From Candidatus Iainarchaeum sp. (GTDB lineage: Archaea > Iainarchaeota > Iainarchaeia > Iainarchaeales > JAXPJC01), in the NCBI GenBank assembly GCA_018304445.1, contig JAGVWD010000047.1, forward strand, positions 1-9,100: a DNA stretch of 9,100 nucleotides, given 5' to 3'. The notes below the pieces were generated by a model. The model ran no database searches, was not told the origin of the DNA, and saw only the letters and a program-made list of their open reading frames with translations. A program made the translations under genes and the position numbers. The first letter of the stretch is position 1. Each line of letters starts with the position of its first letter. Below are positions 5,595 to 9,100 of the stretch, in pieces.

Positions 5595-5622
5595 CTATAA
5601 CCATAACTTTGTTAGGTTATAG
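5595..5622 (+). repeat. Left-end hairpin of the IS200/IS605-type element
   Basis: CTATAACC pairs with GGTTATAG, and inside, after one bulged A, TAAC pairs with GTTA around a TTT loop. The build is nearly the same as the right-end hairpin. A short second hairpin (AGATG/CATCT, 5621-5636) follows it. Confidence 0.85.
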
Positions 5623-5668
5623 ATGAATTAGCATCTTTGCAGTTCAGTGGCGAAGTGCTCCCAAAAAC

Positions 5669-5678
5669 ATTTAAAAAC
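5669..5678 (+). promoter_or_regulatory. Candidate box A for tnpB
   Basis: ATTTAAAAAC lies about 50 bases before the tnpB start, leaving room for a short leader with the ribosome site GAGGAG at 5712-5717, eight bases before the ATG. Confidence 0.45.
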
Positions 5679-5725
5679 ACCTTAAAGGCAAAATATACTG
5701 AAAGCAATGAAGAGGAGAAATAACT

Positions 5726-6871
5726 ATGATGGCATACAAATTCAAATTATATCCCTCAAAACAGCAGGAGCAGGCACTATTCAAAACATTTGATTTGTGC
5801 AGATTTACTTACAATCAACTCTTGGAAAAACTGGGCAAACAAGAGAAAATTAACAGAAAAGAAATACAGCACAGCCTTGTTGAAATGAAGCAGAACTATC
5901 CTGAACTTCAAGATGTCTATTCAAAAACTTTGCAATATGAATGCCATAGGCTGTTTGGAAATTTGAGGGCATTGGCACAATTAAAAAAGAAGGGTATAAA
6001 AGTTGGAAAGCTGCGCTTCAGGGGAAAAGACTGGTTCAAGACAATAAATTATAATCAGAGTGGTTATGAATTAGAGCAAACAGGGAAAAGATATGGAAAA
6101 CTCAAACTTTCAAAGATTGGAAATATAAATATCAGGTGCCACAGGATAGCGCATGGAGCAATCAAGCAGATAACAATCAAGAAAACAGCAGGAAGATGGT
6201 ATGCAATTCTCATTACTGATGAAGAATACAAGAAACAAAAAGGAGAAGGGCAGATAGGGCTTGATTTTGGAATTATAAATTTTGTTGCAGACAACAATGG
6301 CAACAGAATAAAATCCCCTCTGTTTCTGAAAAGAAGTCTGAAAAAAATAGAAAAAGCACATCAGGATTTATCAAGGAAAAAGAAAGGAAGCAACAACAGG
6401 AAAAGGGCAAAGCAAAGGTTGGGAAAACTATATGAGAAAGTGGAAAACCAGAGAAATGATTTTTTGCATAAACTCTCAACACAAATAGTTTCAGAAAACA
6501 AATTGATTTGCATTGAAGATTTGGACATAAAAGAAATGATTAGCAAAAAGAAAAACAGGTTTTGGAACAGGCGTAATTTTTTGGATTGCTCTTGGGCAAC
6601 ATTTGCTTCTATGCTTAAGCACAAGGCTGAAAGTGCTGGTGCGGACGTGATAGAAGTAAATCCAAAGAATACAAGTAAAATATGCAGTGGTTGCGGAACT
6701 ATGCAGGAAATGTCATTATCGCAGAGAACATATTCCTGTGATTGCGGTTTGGAAATAGATAGGGATGTAAATTCCGCTAAAAATATATTGGCTCAGGGAT
6801 TGGGCTTTGTGGAGAACGAAACAGCAAGTAGTTCTATGAAGCAAGAAGCCATAACCTCAAACAATGTTTAG
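5726..6871 (+). CDS. tnpB: TnpB, RNA-guided nuclease of an IS200/IS605-type element
   Basis: This 381-residue, full-length OrfB/TnpB is the ancestor-type relative of Cas12. Family members use an RNA from the element's right end to cut DNA next to a short motif, helping the element persist. The N-terminal YKFKLYPSKQQEQAL is typical. The split RuvC site appears intact: D180 in IGLDFG, E264 in ICIEDLD, and D347 (or D345) in EIDRDVNSAKNIL. A zinc finger is formed by C320, C323, C338 and C340. The conserved basic segment KKKGSNNRKRAKQRL (about 218-232) is present. Two ATGs stand in tandem; GAGGAG at 5712-5717 fits the first at 5726. The stop codon (TAG) lies inside the right-end hairpin, as is usual where the guide RNA overlaps the end of tnpB. 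Codons are A-rich compared with neighbouring housekeeping genes. Confidence 0.95.
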   Translation: MMAYKFKLYPSKQQEQALFKTFDLCRFTYNQLLEKLGKQEKINRKEIQHSLVEMKQNYPELQDVYSKTLQYECHRLFGNLRALAQLKKKGIKVGKLRFRGKDWFKTINYNQSGYELEQTGKRYGKLKLSKIGNINIRCHRIAHGAIKQITIKKTAGRWYAILITDEEYKKQKGEGQIGLDFGIINFVADNNGNRIKSPLFLKRSLKKIEKAHQDLSRKKKGSNNRKRAKQRLGKLYEKVENQRNDFLHKLSTQIVSENKLICIEDLDIKEMISKKKNRFWNRRNFLDCSWATFASMLKHKAESAGADVIEVNPKNTSKICSGCGTMQEMSLSQRTYSCDCGLEIDRDVNSAKNILAQGLGFVENETASSSMKQEAITSNNV

Positions 6872-6886
6872 GTTATGGTAATTCAC
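6740..6886 (+). ncRNA. Candidate right-end guide RNA (omegaRNA/reRNA) scaffold of TnpB
   Basis: Known TnpB guide RNAs overlap the 3' end of tnpB, end at the element's right border, and take their guide from the flanking DNA. By that rule the scaffold here would cover the last ~130 bases of tnpB plus the hairpin at 6849-6878, and the guide would start near 6887 (ACAGAGCAAGCCAATG). The 5' limit is nominal, and the 3' limit depends on the inferred right end. No direct sequence proof is available. Confidence 0.4.
6849..6878 (+). repeat. Right-end hairpin of the IS200/IS605-type element
   Basis: CCATAACC pairs with GGTTATGG. Inside, after a TC/A internal loop, AAAC pairs with GTTT around loop AAT. 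The tnpB stop codon (6869-6871) is within it. With its upstream CAAGAAG it mirrors the left-end hairpin in direct orientation. Confidence 0.85.
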
Positions 6887-6923
6887 ACAGAGCAAGCCAA
6901 TGCCCAAAACCCAATGCGAAACG

Positions 6924-6933
6924 CTTATAAATA
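6924..6933 (+). promoter_or_regulatory. Box A for the small membrane-protein gene
   Basis: CTTATAAATA lies 48-57 bases before the ATG at 6981. Initiation about 25 bases downstream would leave a leader holding AAAGGAG (6961-6967) and GAGGA (6971-6975), two possible ribosome sites. Confidence 0.6.
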
Positions 6934-6980
6934 ACATCAGCATAATTTAATCACATTTCAAAAGGAGAAAGAGGATAAAA

Positions 6981-7379
6981 ATGTTTTATGGCAGGATTTT
7001 CGGGATGCGCCTTCCTAATTTAGTCGGAGCTTTCATAATAATAATTGCGCTTATAATGTTCTTCACTTCGGCTGCAAAACTCTATGGGATTGGAAGTGCT
7101 GTTGTAGATGCAAAGGATTGTTTGGGAAAAATTGAATTCAACCAGGAAGACTGCAGGGCAGCGATAAAGGAAGCTACAGGGATAACTCTTTTGCAGGGAC
7201 AGTCAAAACTGGCAATAAGGCAGATTTTTGTTGCTGTTGCACCTTCAATAGCTGAGCTTTTGCTTTGGGCCTTGATTTTCATTATTGGAACTGCGCTCTA
7301 CAGAACAGGCAGGCTTGTTGTTGCTTCTTCAATTAAGGGAAAGCTTGCAAGGGTGGCAAAGCGCAGGAAAAGAAGATAA
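6981..7379 (+). CDS. Small two-helix membrane protein, function unknown
   Basis: This is a 132-residue protein. Membrane helices are at about residues 13-33 and 83-106, joined by a ~50-residue loop with two cysteines (C47, C58) that could form a disulphide if the loop faces outside. The C-terminus is a strongly basic cytoplasmic tail (KGKLARVAKRRKRR). The positive-inside rule puts both ends in the cytoplasm, fitting an external loop. The family is not recognised. The start at 6981 has good ribosome sites and a box A at 6924-6933; a second Met at residue 9 is less likely because of the spacing. It converges on dnaG, with only three bases between the two stop codons. Confidence 0.75.
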   Translation: MFYGRIFGMRLPNLVGAFIIIIALIMFFTSAAKLYGIGSAVVDAKDCLGKIEFNQEDCRAAIKEATGITLLQGQSKLAIRQIFVAVAPSIAELLLWALIFIIGTALYRTGRLVVASSIKGKLARVAKRRKRR

Positions 7380-7382
7380 GCC

Positions 7383-8729
7383 CTAAAATACAAGGAGCTT
7401 TATTCCTGAGGTTCCGGCTACTTTCCCCTTTCTTATTCCTACAATGTATTTGCAGGAATGCTTTGCGCTCTCATCCACAAGCCTCTTTGTTATGATTCCA
7501 TCAAACACTATCGCATGCACATTTTCAATTCCGGAAAGGCCCTCAACAAGCCCCTTCACATCCATTGAGGCGATTTCCTTAATTTCCTCATTGTAGAGCT
7601 TTGCCTGCAGGCTTCCCTTCAGGCTTTGCAGCAAGGGCTCGAACTTTGCCTTTTCATCAATGCTTGCAACTGCAGGCCTTTCCTCAGTTGGAAAGCCCAT
7701 TCCTTCCTGCCTCGGATACCCGAAGCCCCTTCCCCTTGGAGGAAAGCGCCTTTCCCCGAAGCCTCTCCCCCCGCCTGATGAAAACCTGCCAGGGCCTCTT
7801 GAAAATCTCGGCCTTTCCCTTGAGAATTCCCTTCTTTCACTGAAGCCGGCGCTTGGCCTTTCGGAATGCCTGTAGGTTCCTTCAGAACTTGGCGCAAAGG
7901 ATTTCGGCTCGGAATAAACCTCATTCGCGGGCTTCTTGTTGCGGAGCGCCGCCAAAATTTCCTTTCTTGCGAGCTCCTCAACTTCCTTTCCATCCGGCGC
8001 CTTTGCGATGTATTTTACGCTTGCGACCTGCACCAGCTTCCTTGCGTTCAGCTCCCCGCCCCTGTCACCATCAATGAAGAGCGTTATGTCCTTGCGCCTG
8101 CTCAGCTCAATTATCTCTTCCGCTATTTTTGCGCCGCCCATGCCGATTACATTTTTTATGTGGTTCCTCAATAAATTTATCACATCCGCGCGCCCCTCAA
8201 CAACAATCGTTTCTTTTTCGGAATCAATGTCCGGCCCCGCAGGAAGCTTCTCCTTCCCATATTCCTGGATTTCGGCAATCCTCGCATCTTCCTTTAGCTC
8301 TGTTGCAAGCTCTTTCGCTTCCGGCAGCTGCCCTGAAAGCTGCTTGAGGATTTCCTTTGCCCTTTCTGTAAGGATTTTGCGCTTGTCCTCGCGCACATCC
8401 TCAATCCTTGTGGTCTTGAATTTCGCCTCGCACGGCCCGACCTTGTCAACCGTTTCTACCGCAGCAGCAAGCAGGCTTGTTGATGCAGTATCGGTGCTGC
8501 TTGGAATCAACACTTCCCCCTTCGTAACTCCCAGTTTTGATTCCAGATTAACCTCAATCCTGCCGAGCTTTCCCGCATCCTGCAGCTCCTTCAGGTCCAT
8601 TTCCTCCCCCAAAAGGCCCTCGCACTGGCCGAAAATCGCGCCAATGATGTCGTGCTTCTCCACAACCCCCTTTATCTCAAACTCCACATGTATAATGTAT
8701 TTTGAAACATCAACATAAGTTTTAGCCAT
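7383..8729 (-). CDS. dnaG: Archaeal DnaG (Toprim primase / exosome subunit)
   Basis: This 448-residue protein opens with the conserved archaeal DnaG N-terminal region, including YIIHVEFEIKGVVEKHDIIG, GQCEGLLG and a conserved STDTASTSLLAAA segment. The Toprim domain spans about 172-245: E179 in IVVEGRADV and the acidic pair D220-x-D222 in FIDGDRGG, the metal-binding residues. In archaea, DnaG has primase activity in vitro and is also a subunit of the RNA exosome, where it favours A-rich RNA. Residues about 285-345 form a low-complexity stretch rich in R, G, F and S (GRGFGERRFPPRGRGFG) ahead of a C-terminal alpha/beta domain (358-448). The start at 8729 is supported by GGAG at 8743-8740 and by the conserved N-terminus. 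Upstream are a box A and a palindrome. The gene ends three bases from a convergent membrane-protein gene. Confidence 0.96.
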   Translation of the reverse strand: MAKTYVDVSKYIIHVEFEIKGVVEKHDIIGAIFGQCEGLLGEEMDLKELQDAGKLGRIEVNLESKLGVTKGEVLIPSSTDTASTSLLAAAVETVDKVGPCEAKFKTTRIEDVREDKRKILTERAKEILKQLSGQLPEAKELATELKEDARIAEIQEYGKEKLPAGPDIDSEKETIVVEGRADVINLLRNHIKNVIGMGGAKIAEEIIELSRRKDITLFIDGDRGGELNARKLVQVASVKYIAKAPDGKEVEELARKEILAALRNKKPANEVYSEPKSFAPSSEGTYRHSERPSAGFSERREFSRERPRFSRGPGRFSSGGGRGFGERRFPPRGRGFGYPRQEGMGFPTEERPAVASIDEKAKFEPLLQSLKGSLQAKLYNEEIKEIASMDVKGLVEGLSGIENVHAIVFDGIITKRLVDESAKHSCKYIVGIRKGKVAGTSGIKLLVF

Positions 8730-8745
8730 ATTATATCATCTCCGT

Positions 8746-8768
8746 TATCAGAAACTGCGTTTCCGATA
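8746..8768. promoter_or_regulatory. Palindrome in the dnaG initiation region (candidate operator)
   Basis: TATC-a-GAAAC-tgc-GTTTC-c-GATA is an inverted repeat with 9 of 10 arm positions paired around a 3-base centre. It lies between the dnaG box A and ribosome site, where transcription should begin. It could be a repressor site on DNA or a hairpin in the leader RNA. Confidence 0.45.
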
Positions 8769-8770
8769 CA

Positions 8771-8786
8771 TTTATTTTTTAAAATT
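8771..8786 (-). promoter_or_regulatory. Box A region of dnaG
   Basis: The minus strand reads AATTTTAAAAAATAAA, a TATA-like tract 42-57 bases before the dnaG ATG. Initiation about 25 bases downstream leaves a short leader with the ribosome site GGAG. The T/A-rich tract may also end transcription from the DUF167 gene upstream. Confidence 0.5.
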
Positions 8787-8808
8787 AGGACGCATTATTA
8801 ATACAAAT

Positions 8809-9078
8809 TCAGAATTTGGAGCTTAGAAGCTTCTGCAGGCTTTCTGCGCCGCCTTCAACAGCAACAGTTTTATTCCTGCTCTTGAAACCTTTCAAAATCT
8901 TGACACTTGAATTAAAAATCTTTGACAAGTTTTTAAGCAACTCCAAATTCGCGGCGTTATTTTCCGGCTTTGATTTCACTTTTATCCTGAGCGTGTTTGT
9001 TTCTTTTGCATAAGAGCAAATTTCGAATTTCCCCGAATTTGTTCTAACCTGCAAATTCAGAATAATGCCGCTTTGCAT
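8809..9078 (-). CDS. DUF167 (YggU-like) protein
   Basis: This 89-residue protein has the two hallmarks of the DUF167/YggU family: KPENNAANLELLKNLSKIF (about 37-55, family pattern K-P-x-x-G/N-x-A-N-x-x-L) and KILKGFKSRNKTVAV (about 60-74, family pattern G-x-K-S-R-x-K-x-V/I). The length is normal for the family. The fold is a small alpha/beta domain found in bacteria, archaea and eukaryotes; no biochemical role is firmly established. The ATG at 9078 gives the family's usual N-terminus, with the first strand LNLQVRTNSG. No clear ribosome site is visible; the promoter would be at or beyond the window edge. It lies upstream of dnaG on the same strand, 79 bases away, with dnaG having its own box A, so co-regulation is not implied. 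Confidence 0.92.
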   Translation of the reverse strand: MQSGIILNLQVRTNSGKFEICSYAKETNTLRIKVKSKPENNAANLELLKNLSKIFNSSVKILKGFKSRNKTVAVEGGAESLQKLLSSKF

Positions 9079-9100
9079 TAAAAATCAAATTACATCCTAA

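Larger units (their letters stand above)
5578..6886 (+). mobile_element. IS200/IS605-type element with tnpB only (IS1341-like)
   Basis: A single intact tnpB is flanked by similar subterminal hairpins, left at 5595-5622 and right at 6849-6878. Each is preceded by the same CAAGAAGCC, followed by T at the left only, then ATAACC. Such imperfect palindromes, without terminal inverted repeats or target duplication, are what IS200/IS605 transposases recognise as single strands. No Y1 transposase gene (tnpA) is present, so movement would need one supplied elsewhere. The boundaries are inferred: the left end directly after TTTAA (5573-5577), by analogy with elements that insert 3' of a short AT-rich target, and the right end at TTCAC (6882-6886). 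Either could be off by several bases. The element separates tRNA-Val from the small membrane-protein gene. Confidence 0.75.

Noticed and set aside
5726..6871. TnpB-like protein as a Cas12f-type CRISPR effector
   Set aside because: No CRISPR repeats or other cas genes are in the window, and the flanking transposon hairpins identify an insertion element.
7936..8718. Long plus-strand open frame (260 codons) opposite dnaG
   Set aside because: It is a serine-rich mirror of the GC-rich codons of dnaG, whose Toprim motifs are unmistakable on the other strand. No ribosome site or domain is seen in it.

Overview
The window comes from an archaeal chromosome. The markers are an archaeal-type DnaG with a Toprim core, TATA (box A) elements about 25-35 bases before genes, several apparently leaderless starts, and three tRNA genes split by introns after tRNA position 37 with bulge-helix-bulge-like junctions. 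The short compact genes, tight spacing and hypothetical membrane proteins would suit a DPANN-type lineage. That placement is inference; no phylogenetic marker in the window settles it.

Layout, left to right. (1) 1-300, minus strand: the start of a NUDIX hydrolase cut by the window edge, and just upstream of it a tRNA-Gly(TCC) gene with a 45-nt intron. (2) 355-1984, plus strand: a multi-pass membrane protein, divergent from the tRNA and possibly sharing its box A, then thymidylate kinase. (3) 2034-3020, plus strand: an A-rich orphan gene with winged-helix-like segments. (4) 3034-5539, minus strand, transcribed right to left: tRNA-Val(TAC) with an 80-nt intron, then 18 bases later a small basic coiled-coil protein, a 4-base overlap, a secreted membrane-anchored transglutaminase-like protein, and finally tRNA-Gly(GCC) with an 82-nt intron. 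(5) About 5578-6886: a tnpB-only IS200/IS605-type (IS1341-like) element with matching hairpins at both ends, inserted against the box A of tRNA-Val. (6) 6981-9078: a small two-helix membrane protein converging on dnaG, and a DUF167 protein upstream of dnaG.

Housekeeping functions dominate: dTTP precursor supply (tmk), primase/exosome (dnaG), nucleotide clean-up (NUDIX) and three tRNAs. Accessory content is the TnpB element and probably the orphan winged-helix gene. The most unusual signal is in the tRNA introns. All three tRNA genes are interrupted, and each intron carries a similar hairpin near its 5' end with a pyrimidine-rich 5' arm (TTTTCTTTT or a close variant), a purine-rich 3' arm and a three-base loop. 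Other points for a second look are an RG/RGF-rich linker inside DnaG, a palindrome in the dnaG initiation region, two unusual tRNA-Gly bases (C33 in one, C55 in the other) and a possible tRNA-mRNA co-transcript.
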